Assembly: GCA_026413225.1 (NCBI GenBank)
Contig: CM048554.1
Location: 51,013,963 to 51,077,962 of the forward strand
Length of the DNA stretch: 64,000 bases
Direction: 5' to 3'
Origin: Otis tarda
Lineage: Eukaryota; Chordata; Aves; Otidiformes; Otididae
This document shows positions 23,243-35,740 of this stretch, in pieces. How positions within the stretch are numbered: the first letter of the stretch is position 1; the number at the start of each line of letters is the position of its first letter. The position numbers were made by a program, and so were the translations under genes. Under the pieces are notes generated by a model. The model searched no databases. It was not told the origin of the DNA and saw only the letters and a program-made list of their open reading frames with translations.

Positions 23243-25966
23243 GACAGCATGGCCTATGATGAAGTCAGCATGTTTTGTCTTTTTCATTAATTAACTTGCT
23301 ATTCAAGCATTTATTTCTTCCATAAACTGTTACCTTTACGAAGGAGAAAAAAAAAGGGAATAAATTGATATCAAACTCTGAATAAGTATGTATTATTTGT
23401 TGTTACTGGTACCAGATATATACAGATAAACTTATACAGACAGATGTGAGCTTGCTTTGATTACTTTCTAAGCCAATCTGGAGCTATAACATGGGGCTGA
23501 ACCCAAACTAATTAGCCCTGTTGAGAGCCATGGTGTATTAGCTCAAGAATTAATGCAGTTACACAGCTTCTGGTCAGCTCAAAATATAGGCAGAATAAGT
23601 GTGTGCATGCTTTCAATTCAGAAACAAGGAGTTTGATCTTCCTACAAAATATTATGTAGACATACCTACAGTTAAGTTGTTTTGTCTACAGTTCCCCACC
23701 TTTTTGAGGAGAGTATTGTGTGTATTGAGTACCATTGCTATGAAGCTGACATTCAGGGAAATTATTAATGATTAAAAAATCTATGATACTATACTATCAA
23801 ATTTTTCTGTATTTTTTGCAAATAGTTGACTGACTGTATTTTGCCATAGAAATGTACCCAAATATGACTATTTCCCATTGTTACTTGTGGAAATACATTG
23901 TATTTACACAAACATTCTAATCCACAAACGAACTAAGCAGTTCATTTGAATAAGAATCATAGTATTTTAGCAAAGAAGTTTAAAGAAAAGAAAGGTAAAC
24001 AAGTTATGATATTTGCATAATCAATAATTACTAACAGTAGGAATGTTAATTTGATGTTTTAATAAATATTAATATTTTATATTAATAAGTATTTACTATC
24101 TTTCTGTGAAAGTACAATGTTATGCATCCTGCCGACTTCAAAACATAATTATTTTTCTTTACTAAAAACCAGCTACATATTTTTTTTTCCTGTAATACCA
24201 CTAATGTCCATGCAACACAAGTATAACCCTATTTGTTGGCATAAGAGTGGGCTTGAAAAAAAGAAAGCAAATTTTTATTTGATTTAAATTAAGTGAGTTG
24301 CCAAATAATGTCTGGAGAAAAAAAAAAAAGCAGGAACTCTAAAACTTCATGGTTATGAAATATTGAGCTTTTAATCAATTTACTGTATATGCTAGTAGTA
24401 TCAATAACTAGTCAAGTAACACCTTACACACATGAGCTTCTGTTTGAAGGAAATTTCTTCTACATGATTCCTATAATTATGAAAAAAACCCTCAACAGTC
24501 GAGTCTACGCCCTTCTTATCACGTGATGAAATATGTTGTCTACTCCACCTACTGGTTGCTTGTTGCAAGAGAGTCCAGTGTAAAATATAGCAAGAAATAA
24601 ATCTGTGGGGTGCCAAATATGGGACTTCTAAACTAAATTCCATTCTAAAAACAAGACTTTCTATATTTCATATTTTTAAATTTATATATGTAAAACAATG
24701 TTTTCCTTAGTGTATTTTACCTTAAGAATCTGATAAATTCTTACTTCATGATGAACATGGTAAAAATAGCAGTACTTTGCCTTTATTAAAAATATTTCTT
24801 GTAATTTCTTATTAATAACACAAAAAAATAACAGTCCAGATGTATTTTTTCATTGTTTTTATCTGTTTTGTCATGAACTGCATTGTAAGTTCTTATTGAG
24901 ATGTGAAACTTATAACAATTAAGTTTTTTTTACTAGTCCATAATCACAGTACGCTATTTCCACTACAGTGGTAATAGTACTTTTTTTTTGGTTTTCATTA
25001 ATAAATGAACTACTTTCTAAATGTGGTTTTCTATTATAAACATGTTTACCTGCGTAGATTATCCTTCTATATCCCTGTAGTTCCCCTTTCTATATTAATA
25101 AAATCCAATGTAATTGAACAGGTTCTTACTTCTGCTCTTTGTCATATTCACAAGGCTGGCATTTGTAGAAAGGACTGGCCTTTGCAAAGTGCTGACAAAC
25201 CACCTTTAAAGTCAATGAAAGAATTGCTGAATATATTGATGGCACTTTGTAGAAGTGGATATGAAGAGCCCACATTTGTTGGACCATGTGGTTGCATGGT
25301 TCCTGTCATTGATATATCCAGCCTTCCAACAAATTTTGCAGTTGGTCTTTGTCTTACAATGATCATTAGAGTTAGGTGTGTAATAGGTTAAATCAAAAGT
25401 TCCAGTATCAAGCTAGATATGTTATAGATACTAGCAGACTAGTATTCTTTAAGTATCTGCTGACAGAGTAAGCAGCAATGTTGAGGTGAGTTTGTGAGTG
25501 GGAGCAAATGTGTCAGCTGCTGCTAGCACTACTTGATGGTGCCTAGGTGGAGTGGTGCAAGTCCATAGTGTGGTGGGGAGCAGAAGGCAGTGGTAACTGA
25601 AAGGAGTCAGAACAGGAGAAGTGGTGGAAGGAGCAGAGTGGTGGGTGTCTTGTTAAGTCACTGAGGAAAAGGAAAAGATTCCTGTGGAAACAATCTTCAG
25701 AGTGCCACAGATGAAAAAGCCTTCTAATATTATAGTTTCTCCTGTCACTGAGAAAAGTATTGGAGAATCAGCAGAGCAACAAATCTTTTCTCTTTACTCT
25801 ATAGGTTTTTCCCATACAGCAAACAGTACTGGGTGAGGTAAAAGAGAATTTTAACTCTCTTTTATCCAACTTTCCTCTGTTTCTAAACAGATTAACCACA
25901 TTTACCTTTGATCACAGAAAATGAATGTACAATTAGTCCAGAAAGCAGAAGTTCTTTGTGATATAG

Positions 25967-26004
25967 TGTCTATGAAAGCTTGAGAGCTATGTCTATGAAA
26001 GCTT
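25967..26004. repeat. 15-bp direct repeat, 23-bp period
   Basis: tgtctatgaaagctt occurs at 25967-25981 and 25990-26004, separated by gagagcta. The second copy looks like a local duplication of about 23 bp. Confidence 0.8.
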
Positions 26005-26325
26005 TGTCACACAATTACAAAACATATTTTGGCATTACTGAGAATGTGATGCTATATATGGATCGATTAAGCTTATCATTTCTCTGGTTGGTGGACTCAA
26101 TAGCAGCCTCATTTTCAAGCCTGGACTTCCTGCTCTGTGATAAATCATGCTGAGATTAGATGAGCTAATGTTGGTCCTCTGCTCTGTGGGATATTCTCTT
26201 CTATCTGAGTGCTTTAACTGTTGAAACCTTGAGAAAAATTAATCGTGCAGTTGTGTGCACATGTCTACTCTTGATTTAGGTACAGAATCTTCTTTCTGTT
26301 TGGCCCTGATCAATTAGAACATCTG

Positions 26326-26400
26326 ACTGAGTCAGACTGAAGGCTCACCTGTGTCAGCATCCTATCTTTAACAGTGACCAACAACATGTACCTAGAAAGG
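26326..26400 (+). mobile_element. Degraded amniote interspersed repeat (L3/CR1-type, family uncertain)
   Basis: The order gagtcagactgaaggctcac, then gtcagcatcctatct, then aacagtgaccaacaacatg follows a very common bird, turtle and crocodile repeat pattern. In that pattern a 'gatcagaccaaaggtccat' block is followed by 'cagtatcctgtct' and 'cagtggccaa'. The copy is short and diverged, with no coding content. Confidence 0.5.
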
Positions 26401-29155
26401 AGCTCTAAAATGTGGCAGTGAGGCAATAGAATGACATGCTAAGAACACTGTCCCAGTTTCCAGCAGTTGGTAGTTGAAGGACTTGCAGTTTTTTTGTGGC
26501 AGAGCTTTCAATTTTTTTATTATTAAGGTGTTCACTTTTTGCCTCTGTATTCCTCCTGTTCCCGCCTCTCTTAATACTCAAAGAAGGAATAACCTAAACA
26601 GAGAGAGGGTGATAAGAGATCTAGACCCACAACACTAACTAGCTTTCAAATTGTGCTTCCTTGGCTGACAAGTTCACTCGTTCTCCTTGCAGTACTGTTC
26701 TGCAGCATGCTCATTTCACAGCATATACTGTCTCTGGTGTTCTGCCACAGGAGAATATGCAACAGCAAAGTGCATTATTCTTTCTCCACAGTTTGATGGG
26801 GTTCTACAGATTGCCTCTTCCACTCCAAGCAACAGTAAAGTCTGTCACTTTCCAGCCCTCTTTAGCAGGGTGACAGTTTCTCTGGATATCCTTTGGAAGT
26901 TTGTGAACAGATACTGTTCATAAGCTCCTAGGTAATTTACAGCTGCAGGAGAAGAACAAAGCCCATGTGTAATAATGGACCCTTTTTGTTGTAAAAGTTA
27001 CAAAATCTATGACATTTCTTTTGGTAACTACCAGTCGCAACACATGAGTTATCTTTTTGGATTGCAGTAGTTCCTTCAGTTTTCAGCCTGCTCAAGCGTG
27101 TCACCATCTCTCTATTGAGACAAGGTTAATGTGTTTAGACATGTGGTTAATATTTGCCCGTATTTATTCCCATTGAACTAATGCATTGGAAAGGATTACT
27201 TGTAGGGATATAATAGCTGGTGCTATAAAATAAGGAAGTATTTTTAATGGAACTAGTCTTGCTGAGATAACCCTTTCCACGAAGACATAAACATGTGAGA
27301 CAACCACTCCTTAATAGTTTAGCACTACAGAAAACAATTTAAAAACAAAACCCATAAGAATAATGTTCTGTGAGGAGGAAGGAAATGTTAGCATCAAGTG
27401 AGTAACAGTGAACAGTTCCAATTTCAGCAATGAGAACTGAGTTTTTCCATTCTTATTTTCTGTGTAACATCAATACTCCATAACCAATTCCTCTTTAGGG
27501 TAATGGAGCAAACTTCTGTGGACTCTGGAGTAGGGCTTTTGTGTACAAAGGTAGCAAAAACATGTCCCAAGGTTACTTTTCAGCTTTTGTTTTTCAGACC
27601 AGTTTAATTTTGACTTTTTGTTGTTATTGTAGAACTCAAAATTATATCACTTTTATCAACCATATTAGGCATTATTTAATGTTTGTCAGTTCCTAGAGTA
27701 AAATATTTAAAATTCAAATTCTATTCAATGCTAAGATATTTTTTATTACATTTTTCCTGTCCACTGAGATGGCAATTCATAAAAATTTCAGTGACTGTGT
27801 GTATCCCCTTTTTTACACTACAGGAAATCAGGAGTTAATTCTATTGAAGTTACTGCACTTACTTTAGGCATAAGTGTTCTAAGTGAGGCAGAAAAAAAGC
27901 CACAAAATCCTTCCTGGAGCAGCCTAATGAATATTCAGAAGACACAAGTGATTAATATGCTTCTAACCTAATGTGCTGTCCTGTAAAAACTTGAAAAACT
28001 ATTGGTCTAAAATGACATTCTTTGACACCCACTCCGTCTCTGGACACCTGGCTGTTTTATTCTTATAAAGGTGAGGACTCAGTGGATAAACTCTGGCCTT
28101 CAGATCCACAGTTTAAGAGACAAGGCTGCAAGTTTGGTCATTTGAGCTTAGTCCCAAGTGAACAGTCCACATCACAAAATGATTATACATAATTTGTTAC
28201 TATTGGCAGTGTCTGTTCAGGAAAGGCCAAGGACTGAGCTAGCACAAAGAATAAATTAGCTCTTACCTTTTACATTTTATTTCCTCCCTCTTTACTGTTG
28301 TAATTTTATTATCCTGTCTCTAAAACATTCAGGGGATGAAATTACCATTCATTATAAGTACTAATACTTCCTGGCGATGAACTAAAATGGTTAATTTTTT
28401 TTTAATGTGGGTGCCCCAATCACTGAACATCCCCACCTATCCATGGGTGTTTAATATCCACTCATCACTTCTGTTCCAAGAAGTCAGATATTTCTGAGTA
28501 CTTTCCAAAGCTTGTACCATAAAAAAATCCCATTTAAATTAAAGAGGAGAGAGTGAGCTTTCCTAGCTCTCAGGCAGGCTTGCAACTCCATTTAAATAGC
28601 ATTAGTATATAAAGCACTTCTTGCTAGTGTTCTTTTTTTTATAAAATATTTTTTCCAAAGAATTCTCAATTTACATTAAATCCTTCTTATAGTACTTGTG
28701 ACAGGTGCGTTTGATCAGCAAGCCTTCTTTGTATATTCACTTCCATGCTGGAAGCCAGATGTATCAGTCTATTCACAGGTATTCACTGTAGGAAAATCAT
28801 TCCACTCTTGTGCCTCATGGAGCACTATACACACAATCTCAGTTCACTTGAAAGGAATCTTGGTTAATGTTGCTTAATGTTTCTGTCAAAAAGAAGGACA
28901 AAGTAAAGTAAATTGAAAGCAGCCAGTAACTGAGCTGTTTGTGATTCTGGAAGACATTGTACCCGAACAAAGAGAAATGTTTGTGTCTAGAAGGTTAGTT
29001 CCACTACATCTGAATTCCAAAAATGACCTTTAAGTGATTTGCACACACAATCACAAGTCTTCAGTTCTCTTAGAATGTGAGTCCAACTCTTGCCCTTTGG
29101 GATGATCCACACTGGTAATGTAAAAAGAAGGCAAGTGCTGGAAGCCAACACATAC

Positions 29156-29288
29156 CTCGAGATACTCTGATGCACACTTTGCCAATGCCATTCAGCAACA
29201 AAGTTTACAACTTCTGTAGATTTTCCAGTTTTGCTCGTATCATTTTCAGTCAGCCTTTCTTTTTCTCTAAGAAGGAGCTGTTGTTTTC
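29156..29288 (-). other. Candidate antisense exon (unproven)
   Basis: On the minus strand a 133-nt segment lies between an acceptor-like site (cactttttctcacaag|) and a consensus-like donor (AG|gtatgt). It is open in one frame (2 nt + 43 codons + 2 nt) and reads QQLLLREKERLTEN near its start and VVNFVAEWHW further on. The entry phase matches an internal donor at 34411 in the candidate exon upstream on the same strand. I recognise no family. Isolated GT/AG borders with open frames occur by chance, so this is a hypothesis only. Confidence 0.15.
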
Positions 29289-32200
29289 CTTGTGAGAAAA
29301 AGTGCAATCAAAGCCAAAACTAAGATGTCAAGTGTGGTGATCTTCATGCCCAGAAAAGGGTAACTCCGTAGGTTAGGGAGCAATGGAAGAGGATGGGGAA
29401 ATGGTATCTGCTGACACCATAACCTACCTCCTATAAGAAATAGATGGCTATGTACCATTCCAGATGTATTTCTCGCAAGCGTCAGTGAAAAGTACTTTCT
29501 TCCCATGCATTTTTCTCATAAGTCTCATTCTAGCACAAGTGCTAAATGCTTCCAACAGAAATCAATAATTTCTCCTTTTGCCACACTTCCCAAAAACCAA
29601 GATATTCACATTCTCTTTTTAAAAATAACGAGTGAATGAATTTAAAAATAGAACAAATGTAATAATTTTAAGCATGTTCTGTGACAGTATTGCAAACTCT
29701 ATTTTTCCTAAAGGCTGCTTATTATAAAATAATTTCAGTTTCTTTGATAACCACGTAACTATGCAAATAAATGAGAAAGAGTTTACACTGAAAAATTATC
29801 TGTCATTAGAAAGAGCTTAACACACAATAGAATGTAAAGTTTGAGTGCTGTTTTGTGATTGATCCTATGCAAGCTCAGTTGTTTAAAGGCATGTCAATGT
29901 AGACATGGCAATATTTCTCAGAGCTTCTGCCAAATAGCTCGTTACTAAGCATGTCACTCATGCTAAGTGTATGTTAGTATAGCGTAGTGGCATCTCTGTA
30001 TCTACTGTATTACAGCATTTAGCATCTCTGCATCTAGCATTAGTCATTTAAAAATCCACTAGCTAGAAGGTCTCTGTACTTAAACTGTCTTTTCAACATC
30101 TGAATTGCATAATCTCTGTGTGCTTTTTTCCTAAACAACAAACTTTTTGCTCAACTCCTGTGGGTAGGATTAATGGCAGAGTTTAAAGGACGAGCTGTGT
30201 GATCTATCAAAAGTGTACATGCTGAGATCTTAGAAAAACACGACCACACTTTGTGTATAACTGTCAGCTGGGGTGGCAGAAGGGTTGGATTGCTGCAGAG
30301 TCAGAAAACTGGTAAGAGTGAGCTGAATGTAGGCTTTCTGTATGATGTGGTACACACATTTAAGAAAGAATCTATATTGCAAGGAAATTACAATGTAGGG
30401 CAAGTATCAGCTAAATAGATCCCACACAGAGCCACATTCACACACACTTGCACAGAGTGGAGCTCCACTAAGATTCCTGAAATTGTTACTGGGATAAATT
30501 TGTTTGATGTGTAGTAGTCCATCTATACAAGTTTGATGTGATGTACAGTCTTGTTCAGGTAATTTTTGAAACTATTATATCAGAAAAAGTACATGCTAGA
30601 TAAGAGATAAGTGCATAAGAAGAGAGGGGTTAGGAATGGCATGGAAGAAGTCATGAAGACAAAATGCCGTACATTTCTCAACAGCAAACCTTGTTGTTGA
30701 TTAAAAAGTGGCACTGATGCTATCCTTGCTTTAATGAGACTTCAAGATGAGTGATGTACACACCAATTCTTTTGGGTTTTTTTCAGCTCTTTGGCAAGTG
30801 AATAGTATAACGGTAAAGTTCTTTCATTAACTTGCACAGTTTATTCAATATTCAATGCTTTTGTTTAGTAATTAATATATACTGTTAATTTGGGAATTGT
30901 GCCTGTCCTGCAACAGACATGATGAAAACTGTATGTCTTCCCCATCTATTATTTTCTTTGCCTTTATTTTGCATGTTTTCTTTGCTTCCAATTTTTCTAT
31001 TTCAATAATCTTTTAATAAAATCTTCATATTTTCACTTTTCTTACTACATCAGTCTTTTCCACTTATTTCTGACTACCTTTACTAATCTGACTAACATGG
31101 CTCAGTTCTCTCTTCTTTATTCTTTCCTGGATACAATACTGTGACCATTAATTAAACCTTCACCTCATTGTTTATTGGTCTCATTGAAGGTTGCTTTGTT
31201 AAACATACTGCCACTTTTTGAGTTTTTAGTCTTTGTCTAATCCTATAGGTTTACTACAGCAAATTGTTTAATAAATCTGTCAGAATATATGTCTGTGAGG
31301 GAAGATTCACGTGTAAGCACAGTGCGACAGACACAAGGAACAATGAAAATCAATGAAATGTTACTGTGTTTAGCTGCATATATGTATCTTTGGAGAAGTG
31401 AATGAATTCTGTATTTTGTAATTATTTCATTAACAAAGGAAATTTCTGTATGATTTCCATCTCTATCTGTTAAGGAGAGCTTCTCCTGTCTTCTGATGTA
31501 TTGTTGTAGGCAACTCCTGGTGTTACAAATTCAAAGGCACTAAATGGTATAATTACAAGGACTTTTCTCAATCCAATGAGAAAAGGAGTGAATTTCAAGT
31601 TAATATTTTCCTACAAAGCTAATCTTTTCCATTCTGAAAATGACAGTAGGTGAAATTTTAATTTTAAAGATGTTAAAAATATAAAACGTTTAAATTAGTG
31701 TTTTCAGGCTCTGAAAGCTTCCCACAAGTATAAATAATTTTAGCCTCAAAATAACCTCAAAATAATGTCTGTGTTTTCACATGCAGTTATTCAGATATGG
31801 AATAATAAAATCACCTTCAGAGATTATTCTTCAGACTAAGCTCTTTAATTTTCATTTATACAGAGTGGTTGTAGAAACAGGTTGATTTTCAGAGATTTCT
31901 AGAATTTGTGCATGATCCCACACTCATTCCAGCACTTCTTAAAGAAAAAGTGGTAACAGTAATGGAATTTCCTGTTCCTATTTTAAAAATAAAATCATTA
32001 AGGAAGTTAAAATAAAGTTTTCTCCTTGTTTTAAAATCAGTTAGAAGTCATATAAGAAGTCCATAAGAGAAGCTTGAATGCTTTGTCTCTGCTTTGTGTC
32101 TTCATCATAAGAGTGTTGTTTCCCATGCCATCACTCACTCATTCAAGTTATTATCCCTGATCTAGTCAAGTCATCAAAAGCCTATGTAAGAATTAAATTT

Positions 32201-34381
32201 GACAGAGTAAGCCTCAGTCACAGACAGAATCAATGAAAGGTGCATACATTTTGGGGATGCCTCTGCATTTGCTGGACTGCTGTGTTTTGGCTGTTGTACC
32301 ACAATGATCCATGCATTAAACGAAGAGTTTGTTTCTCTTTTGTCTTGTTGCCTAAATACCCAAGCAGTTGGTACTTGTTTGGACACTCAATTACAGTTTT
32401 GTTTCCTGCAATTGAACTTAGTGCCTGTGCAGATTTAGAGGTTGATTTTATGATCTGTGGCCAGGATACTGGACTGGAATGTTTCCTTAACATCTCATTG
32501 TATAGTCCATAAAATTGCGGCCTGGTTTACTTATAAATGTGCATTTAAAACGTGACTGCTCTATTATTTTGATATCAAGCAAACATTTCACAGATGAAAA
32601 GGACTGAAGCAAGCTTTAAAATCTGAAGGCAGAATAACAATAATTAATGCTTCTATTACTCTGTTTAAACAGAGTATATATTAAGCAGAAGACAGGTAAT
32701 TAATCCCACTTGAAAGAATGTATGCTACTCATCACTCCTTTATGAATTCTTCAGTCTCTGCATAAAAGCAGCATCTCAAACAATGCTAAAATACCTTAGG
32801 TACAGTAGCAGGCTAGATCTTCCAGTTCTTGCTGAGATGAAATTCCTGAGAGTATGTTTTTATAGGGATTACAGTATCAGGCCTAAGGAGTAGCATTAGC
32901 TCAGTGAGAACTGAACCTACATTTATAAAGCTGGGTGACATTTGTCCTATTGTCAGCGATGGTAAGGAAATTGTATCTCAGATTGGACTGTTGAACCACA
33001 CCATGGTATTTTTTCAATAGCTGAATAAAGTTTGCACTTTATTTCTTAATTTTTAATATAAAAATGTGTTCATATTAGTAAAAAATAACAGATTATTCCT
33101 AGTAGAATGCATTCTAATGTGCCTTAAGTATTTTGATGTTTCAAATTTAAGTCCATGGACATAGTTTTATTGTATTTGTTGCTAGAACAGTACTTACAGA
33201 ATTTTTATAGATGTCCCTTTCCCCAGTAAATTTAATATTAAAGATATCCATTTATTTTTACTACATATGGAATATTCTGACAGCCTGTAATAAACCAGTT
33301 ATTTAGAAGTTCCTTTTATTTTACAGACATGGTTGCAGCATTATACAAACACATTTCTTCCTTGTGAATCATTAATGTTGTAAGGTATTTCTTTTACCTC
33401 CTAGAGAAACTATATCTGGGGATTAACAAGATTGTTCACTGGAATTCATGTGGAAGCATAACTGCAGTAGCTGAGAAATGATCATGTTTCCTTTTAGTTC
33501 TCAGCAAGAGTAATTGAATGTTGAATATCTTACTAAACGCTGGACTGTGACAGTGTGTTAACACTCCGACTATCTCCTAACAGCAGGGCAATTATTTGCT
33601 GAGTGGGATTTTTATAAATCCCCTGGCAGTAGTATGTCCTGATAATTATGATGAAGTGCATTGGTCAGTGTTGATTCAGCAATCCCATCTCTAGCAAATA
33701 TTTCATTCACAGCTCTCCTTCATGCTTTTACTTTTATGGCTTTTAAAGATCTCTTACTTCTCCTCTCAGCTTGCTTAGTTTTTTTTTTTTTTACAAATTA
33801 CAATGGAGGAAAAAAGGATTTTCAAGTTAAGTCCCTATTTTGTTGAAGTCTTTTCCTTCTTCTTTAACTCCTTATTAAAAGACCAAACTGAGAAAGTAGG
33901 ACTTTATTTAGGTTCTTGTTGTGACAATCACTTGCAAAGGCTTCCTCCCTCAAAGCTATTTTTTTCAAGATTAAATTGCTTCAAAGACTGTTAAAAGAAA
34001 CATTTATATTCACAATATATGTTGATTATTTCAGATTTTCACAGTTTATATGGAAAAGTAACTAAAACAGATCATACCTTTATTATAGTTTAGTTAAATT
34101 ACAGTAAAAAATATTTTAAAGATATTTTATCTTCAGCTTAGCTTAATCAATTTTTAATTTTGCATGTATGTATTTATTTGCAGTGCAGTAGCTACACTGT
34201 ATCTATTAGGACATATTTTGTTTGGAATTTTATCTGTAGACATTAAAAGCTCTGTCAAGAAGTAGGAAAGAAGTATAAGAATTCATTCATGCATAAATAA
34301 AAATTGCAGCGTCTAAAGCTGTTCACGTTTTATTACACCACTTGGGATTACGGATCTTTTCTGAGGAATTATCCAGCATAA

Positions 34382-34521
34382 TCAACACAGCCTTGTCCTT
34401 CTCCTTCTACCTGCACCTTTTTCTTTCATTTCTTGCTTCCTTCTTTCTATTTCTTTGGCTACTCCCTTCCTTCGTAGTTTAGTTTTCAAGGCAAGCTGCT
34501 TAATAATTTCTTTGTTGTATT
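34382..34521 (-). other. Candidate antisense terminal or internal exon (unproven)
   Basis: Minus strand: a strong acceptor (aactttttttcccag|) is followed by an open segment of 2 nt + 45 codons and a TGA stop. An AATAAA lies about 50 nt beyond the stop (34333-34328). The translation is a basic helix (KEIIKQLALKTKLRRKG, then EIERRKQEMKEKG). An internal site, GCAG|gtagaagg at 34411, could instead act as donor to the 29288 acceptor in matching phase. Much of the Lys/Glu/Arg content follows from the purine-rich strand, which weakens the coding argument. No known gene is expected antisense in this SPATA17 intron, and no homologue is recognised. Confidence 0.22.
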
Positions 34522-35006
34522 CTGGGAAAAAAAGTTAAGTCTTTCTCTTCGTATAGAAATGACAAACAGGAAAAGACAAAAATGGATATTCCAAAGCATA
34601 GACTAAATATAGGATTTGAGATTAAAGCAATACAGAATATTAAGAAAAACCCAATAAATATTTTCTTTATTAACGTTCATTAAAATAATATTTCTTTTCT
34701 TATGATTTTTCTTTCTTTACATGCCACCATTAATTATAAAGGTAAGAAAATGATGGGGAGGAAACTAAATGATAGAGTGTTAGAAATGCAAAATGATTCA
34801 AAATATTAATGTAATGCTAAGGATGACTGGGTAACAAATGGTACATTTGCCAGTATGCTTGACCTGACACAATTAATATTCCAGGTCATGCTTGGGTTTC
34901 CATGATGGAAGCTCTGAGGCAGGGAATTCTAGGGGAAAAATATATCTATTGTATAACTCATTTCTCTTCTTTTTTATTTTCCCTGACGAGTCAGAACCAT
35001 AGTCTT

Positions 35007-35021
35007 AAAAAAAAAAAAAAA
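35007..35021. repeat. A15 homopolymer
   Basis: Fifteen consecutive A. There is no gene-like sequence immediately upstream, so I do not read it as a processed-pseudogene tail. Confidence 0.85.
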
Positions 35022-35577
35022 TCTGTGCTTTCACACCTCATTTGCCATATTCACCACTGGGCCACCGTTCACCAGAAGGGCCTGATGCAAGGAAGTCAGT
35101 AAGAAGCTATTAGCAGAGTCCCCTCCTGAGATTTCTTTGGTCTTATTGAGGTGGAAGTTAGCATGACAGTACTGCAAATAACTCAGTTGTAGGGTTTTTA
35201 ACAGTTAGCACAGATTTCCCCATAGTGTTTGTCACTTTAGAAAATTGTTCCTGGAAATGAAGTCCCAGAAAGCTGGCTTTGACAGAGGCCCTTCTTAGTT
35301 GTGAAGAACACGAGTACAGAAAAATGTGTCATTCCCCTTGCAGACAAGAGGTACTTTCTGTAACCTGTCATAATGCTTTGGAGGGTAGCATATTTTCTTA
35401 CGGTCTAAAGGTGGGGAAAATGTTGGAACTGAAGTATGAGCTAATATCTCAAGACAGATACTTTCCTACCATTGAAAAAGCAGCAATAACGACAATGGCT
35501 TTGTGGTTGAGAGAATATTGTATTAAAGTAGGGAAAAGATGAACTAGCAGAAAAGAAAGGCTGTATGGCAGTCTTAC

Positions 35578-35740
35578 TTGGGTCGCCAAAACTGTTGTGC
35601 CAAATCTGGGTCCATTTACCGGGTATGCAGAAATGAATTAACATGCTGAGTAGAGGTCTTGTTTTATTTCGTATTTCCTCAAAGATGGGTGCTAGGTGGT
35701 GTTCCACAAATTTTCATAATTTATATGGAAGATCTTGACT
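35578..35740 (-). mobile_element. Probable LTR and leader fragment of an endogenous retrovirus-like element
   Basis: Minus strand: an AATAAA signal (35668-35663) is followed about 30 nt later by a TGCA-type end (cattctgca-like, near 35630). A leader-like stretch then ends in ttttggcgacccaag|taagac, which resembles the post-primer-site leader and major splice donor of retroviral elements (donor after 35578). The part upstream of the AATAAA (gtggaacaccacctagcaccc) resembles avian LTR sequence. No gag, pol or env reading frame is recognisable downstream, and no second LTR was found, so it would be a decayed fragment. The class assignment rests on pattern recognition alone. Confidence 0.38.

Noticed and set aside
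24401..24643. Minus-strand frame as a third exon of the antisense candidate chain
   Set aside because: A phase-compatible acceptor and a gtaagg donor can be drawn, but the acceptor is poor and the whole chain is already speculative.
25005..25391. Plus-strand 128-codon frame with an ATG
   Set aside because: A frame of this length is expected about once by chance in this window; no motif, splice support or family is recognised.
35007..35021. Poly(A) tail of a processed pseudogene
   Set aside because: No gene-like sequence precedes the A tract on the plus strand, and no target-site duplication is evident.
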